Shown here: positions 1 through 8,470 of the stretch, one piece after another
Position numbering within the stretch: the first letter of the stretch is position 1
How the letters are laid out: the number at the start of each line of letters is the position of its first letter
Assembly: GCF_016725325.1 (NCBI RefSeq)
Contig: NZ_CP068083.1
Span: 3,286,001 to 3,350,000 of the forward strand
Origin: Sphingobacterium spiritivorum
GTDB taxonomy: Bacteria; Bacteroidota; Bacteroidia; Sphingobacteriales; Sphingobacteriaceae
DNA: 64,000 nucleotides
Reading direction: 5' to 3'
Notes under the pieces: model-generated
What the model saw: the letters and a program-made list of their open reading frames with translations, nothing else
Database searches by the model: none
What the model was told of the DNA's origin: nothing
Program-made: the position numbers and the translations under genes

Positions 1-876
1 TGGATGATGCAAAAAAGCAGTGAGCCTGTCAGACCTGCATCGACCTTAACTAAAAACAGTATCAATCCGGGAGGTGATAAGGCAATGCTTATTCTGGAAG
101 ATGGTACGCAAGTTGATCTTGAAAATACAGCTTCGGGGGAGATCAGCAGAAACGGAAAGTATGTGGCGGCAAAGGTGGGTAACGGGCAATTGGAATATAA
201 AGATGAGGACGTTAAGACTACTTCTGCTATTCGTTATCATACTTTACGGACACCAAAGGGAGGACAGTTTCAACTTCGGTTACCTGATGGTACAATGGCC
301 TGGCTCAATGCAGCTTCTTCAATAAGATATCCTACAGCTTTTGTCGGGTCAGAGCGTAAGGTAGAGATCAGCGGAGAGGTTTATTTTGAGGTTAAAAAGC
401 AAAATGGTAAACACTTTATTGTGCAGGTCGATGATCAGAAGATTACGGTGTTAGGTACCCGGTTTAATGTTTTTGCCTATTCCGACGAATCGTTTGTGCA
501 GACCTCGCTGATAGAGGGCAAAGTACAGATAGAAATTAAAGAAAAACAACTGATGCTTAAGCCCGGGCTGAGCTCTGTTTATAATAAGCATACTGATAAT
601 ATTGGAATTAAAAAATTCGACCCTGATGAAGTATTAGCCTGGCAGCAGGGTTATTTTAACTTCAATGCGGAACATATTGAAAGTGTAATGCGCAAAATCT
701 CAAGATGGTATGATGTAGAGGTCGTTTATGAAGGAGATATGAAAGGCAAAATATTCTCAGGTACGTTGTCACGATTTAGCAATGTTCAGGATATTCTGGA
801 TATAATGATACTTACGGGAGAGGTGAAGTTCAGAATCAAGGACCGTAAAATATACGTTATAAGTCGCCGGACATAA
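1..876 (+). CDS. FecR family anti-sigma factor, 5'-truncated by window edge
   Basis: This is the C-terminal part of a FecR-type anti-sigma factor, an inner-membrane protein that carries a signal from an outer-membrane TonB-dependent receptor to an ECF sigma factor. The frame is open to base 1, so the cytoplasmic N-terminus and the membrane helix probably lie outside the window. The FecR periplasmic core is visible at about residues 75-180 (LPDGTMAWLNAASSIRYP, GEVYFEV, VLGTRFNVFAY). A DUF4974-type C-terminal domain follows (about 215-288, with FNAEHIESVMRKISRWYDVEV). No SusC gene follows directly; the next gene is a LytTR protein, so its partner is presumably upstream. Confidence 0.9.
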   Translation, partial: WMMQKSSEPVRPASTLTKNSINPGGDKAMLILEDGTQVDLENTASGEISRNGKYVAAKVGNGQLEYKDEDVKTTSAIRYHTLRTPKGGQFQLRLPDGTMAWLNAASSIRYPTAFVGSERKVEISGEVYFEVKKQNGKHFIVQVDDQKITVLGTRFNVFAYSDESFVQTSLIEGKVQIEIKEKQLMLKPGLSSVYNKHTDNIGIKKFDPDEVLAWQQGYFNFNAEHIESVMRKISRWYDVEVVYEGDMKGKIFSGTLSRFSNVQDILDIMILTGEVKFRIKDRKIYVISRRT

Positions 877-1109
877 CTATCTCGAACATTTATGAACTGT
901 TTTTCTTGAAGTATAAGTTGTTGCATGCTGTATTACAACTATTGAGCATTCTTTGGAAGTGAAATTTTCCGGATGTATTTCTTAAATGTATGGTTAAAAA
1001 TGGTTTCAGGGGGTCATTATTCTTCTGCAAACCAATTGTGGTTACCATGTTGTCAGCAAAGTAGATAATTTTCTAATAAAAGAAGCAGCAATAAGCGGAT
1101 TTAAATGAT

Positions 1110-1478
1110 ATGGATAATATAGAATCTTTCAGGTATCTGATTAAAGAAAGAGATGTAACAATTGTTATATCTGCTGCAGATATAACGCATTGTATCTCCG
1201 CAGGGGCATATACGGAATTAATCAAGGCAAATCAGAAAGTATATATTATCAAAAAAAATATTAAAACAGTTCTTGAAGAACTGTCTCATCCATACTTTAT
1301 AAGAGTGAGCAGATCAGTAGTTGTAAATCTTAAATATTTAAAATACATTCATAACAGAGAAAAACAAGTAGAACTGGAAAGTGGTATCTGCCTGGAGTTT
1401 AGTGTAGCAGCTTTTCAGCTGATCAAAGATATAGAATGTATATTTAAGAGTAATTCTTCCCGTATCCGGTCGTTATAG
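1110..1478 (+). CDS. Stand-alone LytTR DNA-binding domain protein
   Basis: The protein is a small (122 aa) transcription-factor-like protein consisting almost entirely of a LytTR domain, the ten-stranded DNA-binding fold found in AgrA/LytR response regulators. Visible features are DITHCISAGAYTELI near residue 23, TVLEELSHPYFIRVSRS near 53, and VVVNLKYLKYIHNREKQVEL, the usual LytTR C-terminal core. There is no receiver domain, so it is either regulated by its own level or by an unseen partner. It lies between a FecR fragment and a convergent ECF sigma gene. The target is unknown. Confidence 0.8.
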   Translation: MDNIESFRYLIKERDVTIVISAADITHCISAGAYTELIKANQKVYIIKKNIKTVLEELSHPYFIRVSRSVVVNLKYLKYIHNREKQVELESGICLEFSVAAFQLIKDIECIFKSNSSRIRSL

Positions 1479-1551
1479 TAGGAGAAGAGTTTGTGCATAT
1501 CATTGATTAAAGTGTATACTGCTTCGAATTTTTTTAAGAAGAGGACTCCTG

Positions 1552-2130
1552 TTAGATAAAGAACAAAAGTGTCAGCAAACGATCTAATTTACTTCTGATA
1601 ATTTTCAGTGCTGTTTTTATATGGTTTTTTACAGTAAATTCTGAAATACCCAATTCTTCTGCTATCTCTCTGTGGCTTTTGGGTGTCTGTCTGCTCATTG
1701 AATATACTTCGCGCATTTTGGGCGGAAATGCATTGACTGTTTGTTCAATAAATAGTAAAAATTCTGTTTCTGCTATATGTTGATCCGTCACACACTGACC
1801 TGTATTTATAAATTCCTGAAGAGAATCTAAGTATTTACTTTCTACCCGGAGGTGTGCTATGTAATCCAGTATTCGATTACGTAGTATGGTATGCAGATAT
1901 CCCTGAACATTCATGATATCCGGTAGTGTACTGCGCCTGTCCCATAGATTTGTAAACAGCTCCTGAACCAGATCTTTAGCTTGCTCCAAATCTCCTGTTT
2001 TCTGATAAGCATGTACTGATAAAGTCTGTTTATACCGGCTATACAGTGTCGAAAAAGCATGCTGATTGTCTGCTTTTGTCAATACCATAAGCTCTTTGTC
2101 CGAAAGAGTGGAATAGGGTTTCATAATCAA
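1552..2130 (-). CDS. ECF RNA polymerase sigma-70 factor (Bacteroidota family)
   Basis: This is an extracytoplasmic-function sigma factor of 192 aa, the usual length. Region 2 is seen in DKELMVLTKADNQHAFSTLY and DLEQAKDLVQELFTNLWDRR (about residues 10-70). Region 4 lies at about 130-185 with a helix-turn-helix in SHREIAEELGISEFTVKNHI. The codon for Met3 is an alternative start and matches the MKPYS-type beginnings of relatives. The gene is divergent from the GH20 pseudogene, with about 190 bp between them. No FecR gene is adjacent on the same strand, so its anti-sigma partner is not identified here. Confidence 0.88.
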   Translation of the reverse strand: MIMKPYSTLSDKELMVLTKADNQHAFSTLYSRYKQTLSVHAYQKTGDLEQAKDLVQELFTNLWDRRSTLPDIMNVQGYLHTILRNRILDYIAHLRVESKYLDSLQEFINTGQCVTDQHIAETEFLLFIEQTVNAFPPKMREVYSMSRQTPKSHREIAEELGISEFTVKNHIKTALKIIRSKLDRLLTLLFFI

Positions 2131-2320
2131 TATAATTGCAGCAATTGTTTGATTTGCTGTTATTTAGATTAATGGTTATATTCGTTTGTTAAGAAAGCTG
2201 TTGTTTTCTTAGTGTGATTATCGCCTAAGTTAAGAAGTGTGTTTATGTTTTGCAAGTAATGGTAAAAATGTTTTGTAAGCTTAAAGTTTCCGATGGTATT
2301 AGAATTTAAATAGTAACTAT

Positions 2321-3904
2321 ATGAATAGAATTTGTAAAGTAATATGCTGTATCTGGTTTTCAGTCATTGCATTATCTTCAAACGTGAAAGCTATTGACGT
2401 GATTCCGCGGCCTGCTTCTGTTTCAGAAAGGCAGGGTGAATATCTAATTAGTAATAATATTGGTATTTACGCAAATGGGAGTTTGGATAATGAGATTTCC
2501 AGTATAGCAAAAATTTTAGAAGACGAGCAGGGGGTGAAAACATCAAAGGTTACATCTGCAAAACGTGCGGGTATCCGGTTGTTACTTAATCAAACATTAC
2601 AGCATGATCTGGGTATTGAGGGTTATCGTCTGTAAGTCGATGACAAAGGTGTTTTGATTGAAGCTCCTTCTTCAACAGGTATTTTTTACGGCATCCAGAC
2701 TTTAAGACAGTTAGTGAAAAAGGAAACCGGTGTAGCCAGAGTTGGCTTTGTACTCATCAGTGATATACCACGGTTTTCATGGCGGAGCTATATGCTGGAT
2801 GAAGGCCGTGCATACAAAGGCAAAGCTGTAGTGAAAAAGCTTCTGGATGAAATGGCAGCGCTGAAAATGAATGTTTTTCACTGGCATCTGACTGAAGATC
2901 AGGGCTGGAGACTGGCCATTGAAAAATATCCAAACCTCACGAAAATTGGTGGAAGACGGGATTCAACACAAATAGGAGGATGGAACAGTACGAAGTATGA
3001 TGGAAAACCATTAGAAGGCCATTACACCCGTGCAGATATAAAAGAAATTGTAGCCTATGCCAAAGAACGTCATATCAACATTATGCCGGAAATAGAGATG
3101 CCCGGACATGCCAGTGCCGCAATAGCTTCCTATCCATGGCTGGGCGTTACAAAACTTCCTATAAAAGTTCCCACAAGTTTTGGTGTCAAATACGACATAT
3201 TTGATGTGACAGATCCAAAGGTTATAGAATTTCTTCACGATGTATTGAAAGAAGTAATAGATATGTTCCCTTCTGCTGTAATTCATATCGGAGGCGATGA
3301 GGTGAAATATGATCATTGGAACAAATCTCCCGAAGTACAGGCATACATGAAAGAGCATGCATTGACTTCGCCAGCCGATCTTCAGCTCCTGTTTACCAAT
3401 GATATTTCCAATTTTCTGGAAAAAAATAATAAGCGTATGATGGGATGGAATGATATTATGGGTGCAAAATTACATGACTATAATCAGGATGCTCCACCAG
3501 TGACAGGTAAACTTTCAAAATCAGCTATTATTCAGTTTTGGAAAGGTAATGTCGATATGATGAAAGATGCAGCTCGTAACGGGTATGACATTGTTAATTC
3601 CTATCATGAAGCTACTTATCTGGATTACAGTGATATTTCTCTGGAAAAAGCTTATAGCTTTGACCCTGTTCCTGAGGGGCTGGATAAACAATATCATGCT
3701 AAGATATTAGGTCTGGGATGTCAGATGTGGGGAGAATGGATATCTGATCTAAACGATATGTATAAGCAAACATTTCCGCGTATAGCCGCCTATGCTGAGG
3801 TTGGGTGGACTAAAGTTGAAAATAAGGATTATGAACGCTTTCAGCAATCTTTACCTTATTTCTACAATCGATGGAATAAGAATGGGATAAATTTTAATAA
3901 GTAA
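2321..3904 (+). pseudogene. GH20 beta-N-acetylhexosaminidase, interrupted by one in-frame stop
   Basis: The gene encodes a secreted family 20 glycoside hydrolase that would release terminal GlcNAc/GalNAc. Reading 2321-3904 as one frame gives 527 sense positions plus a TAA at 2633-2635, between GIEGYRL and VDDKGVLIEAP. No shift is needed, so this is a single nonsense codon. A signal peptide ends near MNRICKVICCIWFSVIALSS. The GH20 N-terminal domain is at about 28-145 and the TIM barrel at about 150-500, with HWHLTEDQGWRL and the catalytic Asp-Glu pair D326-E327 in IHIGGDEV. All catalytic motifs lie downstream of the stop. A TTG at 2654 could restart translation, but that product would lack the signal peptide. 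A sequencing error is an alternative explanation. Confidence 0.88.
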
Positions 3905-4093
3905 GATTTTCATATAAAAGAACTTAATGCGGAAGATGATCCCAAATAATTTCCTGCTTATGAAAATAAACCCATCAGAAATTGTTATATTGTGTAACAT
4001 CATTCCCTTGAATATGCCCTTTTCAATATTCACGATCGGAAACGGAAGATGATATAGAGTGATCAAAAAGAAATATACTAAATACATAAACTT

Positions 4094-4366
4094 ATGAGTA
4101 TTGTAATATTTAAAGATCAGGCTTTTGACACCAAGAAATTGGTGAACATTACCCTAAAGAGTGAACACCTGAAGTTTCTGGCTAAATTAAAACGTGTAGA
4201 TACCGCTAAACTGGTGTATGTTCATAGCAATACGGAAGAGGGTGGGGATATGCCCGCCTATCTGGATAATAAGTATCTGGCTGAAGTATGGGAAGACAAT
4301 AAATTTACGGGAAATGTTATTCTTATAAATGAAGAGAACGCGGAAGTGGAGCTCTTCGAGGAATAA
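4094..4366 (+). CDS. Small hypothetical protein (90 aa)
   Basis: I do not recognise this family. The product is a soluble, acidic protein of 90 aa with no signal peptide or membrane segment. It starts MSIVIFKDQAFDTKK and ends with an acidic tail EENAEVELFEE. Hydrophobic strands alternate with charged residues, which suggests a small alpha/beta or beta-rich fold. The ATG is preceded by an A/T-rich leader, and no other gene is on this strand nearby, so it appears monocistronic. Codon use looks like that of neighbouring genes, which supports a real gene. Confidence 0.6.
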   Translation: MSIVIFKDQAFDTKKLVNITLKSEHLKFLAKLKRVDTAKLVYVHSNTEEGGDMPAYLDNKYLAEVWEDNKFTGNVILINEENAEVELFEE

Positions 4367-4508
4367 CAGATTTGATTATTGGTTTTTTAAAATTGTACTG
4401 GAGCTGTATTTATCTGAAATATAGCGGTTGTGCTTTTTGTTTATACTCCCCATTAAAGCTATGGTCACTTCAGTAGAAAACTAAATCATAATTACACGGC
4501 TTTGTTTC

Positions 4509-4551
4509 ATTGAGCTTGTCAAAGTATTCCGAAGAATTTGACAAGCTCAAT
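4509..4551. repeat. REP-like palindromic element
   Basis: Two perfect 15-base inverted arms, ATTGAGCTTGTCAAA and TTTGACAAGCTCAAT, flank a 13-base spacer. The core GAGCTTGTC/GACAAGCTC resembles dispersed intergenic palindromes common in Bacteroidota genomes, often written as CTTCGACAAGCTCAG. It sits between the convergent 3' ends of the small hypothetical gene and the WG-repeat lipoprotein gene. It has no T-run on either side long enough to make it a standard terminator. Confidence 0.6.
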
Positions 4552-4580
4552 TTGGAAATAACAGATGTCCCGTTAAATTT

Positions 4581-5825
4581 TTAAGGTAGTAAATCAATGA
4601 ATTTCTTGTTCTTGGCATCTAATTTTTTCGGAGTGCCAATTCTACCTTCTCTTACGCTGAATTTCTCTTCACCCATCGCTTTAATATCATCGTAAATAGG
4701 ATTGATAATCCAATCGCCATTTACATTGACTATACCCTTCAATTCTTCGGCTCCGTCAACGGCTGTGAAATAACCCTCTTTACCAATTGCTTCTATTTGT
4801 TTTAGCAATTTAACGTTAACTTTTTTCGTGACATTTTGCGGTTTGTCATTTTTCACATACACCATTATATAGTTTACAGGTCCTGTGAAATAATATTTTG
4901 CAAACTCCATTTGAGCATCCTCAGCAGGTTTTTTAGGTAGTTTACTTTTTAAAAAGGCGTCAACTTCCTGATCTGTCTTTAATTTTTGCTGATCAATTAA
5001 CGCAATTGCTTCTTTATAAACAGGCAGTGATTTTTCTAACCATATTATGGTCTGTGCAGATGAAATATTGTACGAACTACTTCCTGATTTCTTAAATGCC
5101 CTATCGTTCTTATAAAAAGCCTGTACATCATTCAGCTTCTCTGACAAAGATTTTGGATAGCTCAATTTAACCTCGCCTTCAGCGTTGTTTTTCATTTCTA
5201 TCCAATCGTTCCCAATTTTTACTTTTGGATGTGAACTATCCAATCGATAAGGAGTAGAAGTATGATGCCTGAACTCAACATCAAAATCAACAGAGCGTAT
5301 AGGTTTTATAGCATCTACCAGAAAATGGTTATACTCTAATTCTTCTGCATTTTTATCTGCTTTATACTTAGCATCTGCTGAAGTTCCATCCCAGAAATGT
5401 AATATACTTGGTTTAAACTGAGGCGCCACTGCATAAACTTCATCCACACCATCTCCTAATCCTAACAATTCATTTGCTTCCAATAGATTAAGTGAAATTG
5501 AGACAAAACTCTTTGGCTTTCCGACTTCAGTCGTCATGAAAAAATCTTTATTTACTGTCGAAAGGAAATCATCTATTGAAAGATATTGTGTTTGTTGATC
5601 TGTAAAATTATGCTCGTCTTTTTCGTCAAAAGCTTTGTTCGAATTCGCTTGTACAGGTTTTACACTAAACTCCAGCCGTGCTAAATCGATCATATTTTCA
5701 GATTCCCCGATGTACTCCTCTAGTTCAGCTCTGGTTTGTTCAATGTCGTTCTTTTTACCTTGCGAACAACCGTAATTAATAAATAAACAATATATAAATA
5801 ATAACAAGTAGCTGTTTTTAGTCAT
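4581..5825 (-). CDS. Exported lipoprotein-like protein with C-terminal WG-type repeat
   Basis: This 414-aa protein has an N-terminal export signal with a cysteine at position 20 (CLFINYGCSQGKK). It is a weak lipobox, so lipoprotein status is likely but not certain. Residues about 60-350 match no family I can name; they contain an HFWDGTSADAKY stretch and several lysine-rich helices. The end (about 365-400, GIVNVNGDWIINPIYDDI) is one WG-type repeat, the same motif that is repeated in the protein at 7488-8129. It lies downstream of the CDC-like lipoprotein gene on the same strand, separated by 236 bp that contain a strong palindrome. Function unknown. Confidence 0.75.
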   Translation of the reverse strand: MTKNSYLLLFIYCLFINYGCSQGKKNDIEQTRAELEEYIGESENMIDLARLEFSVKPVQANSNKAFDEKDEHNFTDQQTQYLSIDDFLSTVNKDFFMTTEVGKPKSFVSISLNLLEANELLGLGDGVDEVYAVAPQFKPSILHFWDGTSADAKYKADKNAEELEYNHFLVDAIKPIRSVDFDVEFRHHTSTPYRLDSSHPKVKIGNDWIEMKNNAEGEVKLSYPKSLSEKLNDVQAFYKNDRAFKKSGSSSYNISSAQTIIWLEKSLPVYKEAIALIDQQKLKTDQEVDAFLKSKLPKKPAEDAQMEFAKYYFTGPVNYIMVYVKNDKPQNVTKKVNVKLLKQIEAIGKEGYFTAVDGAEELKGIVNVNGDWIINPIYDDIKAMGEEKFSVREGRIGTPKKLDAKNKKFIDLLP

Positions 5826-5974
5826 GATCTAATTTAAAAATATTATTTTTTACTATCAAAATGACTTTTCCTCAAAAATAGTATTCAAACCCTTTATAAT
5901 GATTTATCTCCTAAAGTAGATATATAAATGCTTTTCCAAGAATAACAAATTGGTGATTGGTTTTTATTATAAGA

Positions 5975-6013
5975 GTCAGGGCGCTGTATTTAAGAAAAAT
6001 ACAGCGCCCTGAC
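5975..6013. repeat. Perfect 17-bp inverted repeat, possible terminator
   Basis: Arms GTCAGGGCGCTGTATTT and AAATACAGCGCCCTGAC flank a five-base loop. It lies 49 bp downstream of the stop of the CDC-like gene (minus strand), where a terminator is expected. The minus-strand downstream sequence is only moderately T-rich, so it may act as an RNA-stabilising hairpin or be a palindromic repeat instead. Confidence 0.55.
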
Positions 6014-6061
6014 TTAATTTTTAATACAAGGTTAACCTCGCTATCTGCTAAAACAGCAAGC

Positions 6062-7246
6062 CTATAAAATATCCTTCAAGTCAAATTCCATATCTCTCTC
6101 TAAAGTAGAACCGATAAATGCTGAATTGTCTTTCACAGAAGAAAAGGAATAGAATGTTGGAGCATCTCCAAATGGTCTGAATTTGTAGGTCTTTTGATTC
6201 ATGATTTCAGTAAACAACTGTAATCTTCCTAAGGATGACTGAAGCAATTGACTGAATCTCCAGTCTTCAGGCGTTCCAAAAAAGTAACAGCGTATAGTGG
6301 ACTTGCTTAAAATAGTACGTTCAAATTCAGATAAACTGTCAAAATTAGCAATAGCCTTATTTAGCATTGCCATTATTTCTTGTGACTGGTTACCTTCTAT
6401 GGTTACAAATCCATATCGTCCATAAGTAATGGAATTTATAAAAATTGGCATGCGCTCCACTTGTAAAGCATTACTTAACTCTTCTTCTAAGAATTTCCAT
6501 CCGGCCTTTGTTTTATCTATTTGTATACTGTAATAGTCTTGTCTGAAGAATGCAAAAACACCTTTTCCTGGTACGGGTGTATTATCCGGAGCGTATTCCA
6601 GTAATCCGACACCCGGTTTAAAGCTGTCCAAATACATGTTAGATCTGTTAAAGAATACAGAGTCTTTTACATCAGTAAAACTGGAGAAGAATCCGGTTTT
6701 GAGGGATACATCCCCTACATGCTGATTTATAGCGGGTTCACCGATTTGTCTCAATATATCAGATTGAAACTGTTTGAGACTGGAATTTCGGAGTTCCAGC
6801 TGCTTTGCTTCAGCTATCTTGACTTTATTCTTTCCAACAATTACAATATCCTGATTGAGAGGTAACGTTTTTCCTTCAAGGGGTAATCCCGTAGAATATA
6901 CACCATCTTTTACGAATACATTTCCATTGAAAACACTGCCTGTATACAGATCCGGATATGTCTTTTGGTCTGAGCCACCCCCGGGTTCAAAAACACCGAA
7001 TTCTTTTATACTATTCGCACGGGAAACCCGGAAATTTACTTTTGTACTGTCCTGATTGATAACCTGACTGGATATGGAATACCCCTTTTTTACAAGGTCA
7101 GTTTTCAGAGAATCAACAATCTCTTTTTTTGAACGTGCCTGCTGCTCTATTATTGGTGGTTTTGGTTCGTCGATACCATTTTTTTTGCATGATACTACAG
7201 AGAGAACAGTCAAAGACAAAATAAGGTAAGAGTGTAATTTAATCAT
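6062..7246 (-). CDS. Cholesterol-dependent-cytolysin-like (thiol-activated cytolysin family) lipoprotein
   Basis: This is a 394-aa lipoprotein; the signal peptide ends in SVVSC with Cys20 as the lipidated residue. The body resembles the thiol-activated cytolysin (CDC) pore-forming fold. Matching stretches are YPDLYTGSVFNG (97-108, compare the LYPGAL motif), FFRQDYYSIQID (234-244), MPIFINSITYGR (266-277, compare the VSSVAYGR motif) and FYSFSSVKDNSAFIG (365-379, compare the SYTT.FLKDN motif). The protein ends just after this, so the C-terminal Ig-like domain with the tryptophan-rich undecapeptide is absent. That resembles the short CDC-like proteins of Gram-negative bacteria, which are thought to act with a long partner. 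No long partner is adjacent. The match is from memory of the family motifs. Confidence 0.72.
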   Translation of the reverse strand: MIKLHSYLILSLTVLSVVSCKKNGIDEPKPPIIEQQARSKKEIVDSLKTDLVKKGYSISSQVINQDSTKVNFRVSRANSIKEFGVFEPGGGSDQKTYPDLYTGSVFNGNVFVKDGVYSTGLPLEGKTLPLNQDIVIVGKNKVKIAEAKQLELRNSSLKQFQSDILRQIGEPAINQHVGDVSLKTGFFSSFTDVKDSVFFNRSNMYLDSFKPGVGLLEYAPDNTPVPGKGVFAFFRQDYYSIQIDKTKAGWKFLEEELSNALQVERMPIFINSITYGRYGFVTIEGNQSQEIMAMLNKAIANFDSLSEFERTILSKSTIRCYFFGTPEDWRFSQLLQSSLGRLQLFTEIMNQKTYKFRPFGDAPTFYSFSSVKDNSAFIGSTLERDMEFDLKDIL

Positions 7247-7382
7247 AACATAGATATAGTGAGAATCTTATATAAAAATAGAATAAAAAAATTACATATA
7301 GGGAATGTTTTTGGTATTTATTGATTAATAAATTATTAAATAACTTATAGGTCTGATATTTTGTGGCCAATGGAAGGAGATA

Positions 7383-7418
7383 AAAAATGCAGTGTCCAAT
7401 TTAGACACTGCATTTTTT
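7383..7418 (-). terminator. Rho-independent terminator of WG-repeat gene
   Basis: Inverted arms AAAAAATGCAGTGTC and GACACTGCATTTTTT surround a short loop. On the minus strand the hairpin is followed by a T-run. It lies about 70 bp past the stop of the WG-repeat gene and before the start region of the CDC-like gene. Confidence 0.8.
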
Positions 7419-7487
7419 AATATTATATTCATCGTAATTGTACCGTTGATTGGAATAATGACAATGACGGATTCTTTTTCTGAACTT

Positions 7488-8129
7488 CTATTTCACTTCT
7501 TTCCCCGATTTGTCTATGTAGAACTTCCTGCCATTTTCTACAACTTCAGCTTTACCATTTTCGAATCCGGATACGTCATCGTATTTCAGAGGAATGATTT
7601 CATTACCCTTTTTGTCAATTAGTCCCCACTTATCATTCAGTCTTACACGAGCATATCCGTTTTGAAAATCAGAAGCCAGGTCATATTTTAAAGGAATAAT
7701 CTCTTTTCCTGTTTTGTCCAGAAAGCCACATTTATCGTTTATTTCAACTTGAGCAAGTCCTTCATATATACGAGGTATATTGTCATATTTTGCAGGAATA
7801 ATTTCTTGTCCTTTTTTATTGATCACTCCCCATTTTCCATTTCGTTCTACAGGAGCGAAGCCTCCGTTAAACCCCATTATATCGTCATAGATCAACGGAA
7901 TAATCTCTTTTCCTTTTTCATTGATAAATCCCCATTTTCCATTAGCCTTTACTCCGTAACAGCCATCTCCGGAATATCCCACACCATCATATTTGAATGG
8001 AGTGACGGCTTTTTCATTTTCATCAAAGAAAGCGATTTTATCATTTTCGTCTTTTAAGGGTTCCAAATCCTGTGCATATAACGATACGCAGAGAAGACCA
8101 AAGAGTAGTGTTGTAGTTAGCTTTTTCAT
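7488..8129 (-). CDS. Secreted WG-repeat protein
   Basis: The protein has 213 aa with a cleavable signal peptide (MKKLTTTLLFGLLCVSLYAQ). The rest is about five tandem WG repeats of roughly 33 residues. Each has the pattern NGKWGFINEKGKEIIPLIYD followed by an aromatic and acidic linker. WG repeats form beta-rich solenoid-like surfaces thought to bind proteins or peptidoglycan-related ligands; the exact role is unknown. The protein lies upstream of the CDC-like and WG-domain lipoprotein genes on the same strand, but a clear terminator separates it, so it is transcribed alone. Confidence 0.9.
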   Translation of the reverse strand: MKKLTTTLLFGLLCVSLYAQDLEPLKDENDKIAFFDENEKAVTPFKYDGVGYSGDGCYGVKANGKWGFINEKGKEIIPLIYDDIMGFNGGFAPVERNGKWGVINKKGQEIIPAKYDNIPRIYEGLAQVEINDKCGFLDKTGKEIIPLKYDLASDFQNGYARVRLNDKWGLIDKKGNEIIPLKYDDVSGFENGKAEVVENGRKFYIDKSGKEVK

Positions 8130-8340
8130 AAGTGGGTGGTTAAATAAGGGCTTATCAGTTTTTCAACAAAGTTATACGCATAAGTTTTACACTGCAATAC
8201 GTCTAAAGGAGTATTTTTGTAATTTAAGGGATGCCTTCGTAAAAGAATAATCTAAAATACTTAAGACAGCATTCTCTGTACTTATTTCTTTTGTCATTTT
8301 TAATAAATCGTGCGATGCAGACCAATAGTTCCCGGAAATA

Positions 8341-8368
8341 ATAAAACCCAACTTTTGTCGGGTTTTAT
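8341..8368 (-). terminator. Candidate terminator after the susD-type gene
   Basis: A nine-base stem (ATAAAACCC / GGGTTTTAT) closes a ten-base loop about 100 bp beyond the susD-type stop. The rest of the 341-bp gap from 8130 to 8470 shows no gene or further motif. Confidence 0.5.
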
Positions 8369-8470
8369 ACTTTTACGAAGAGAATAAATAGCGTAGAAAT
8401 ATCAAATCTCGGATTTTGAGTTTCCTTAATGCCTTATCTTCGCTAATTTCTAAATCAATACTCCATGAGA

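Noticed and set aside
2636..2653. Separate gene starting at the TTG at 2654
   Set aside because: It is in the same frame as the 2321-2635 segment and continues the GH20 domain without a gap, so it is the second part of one broken gene.
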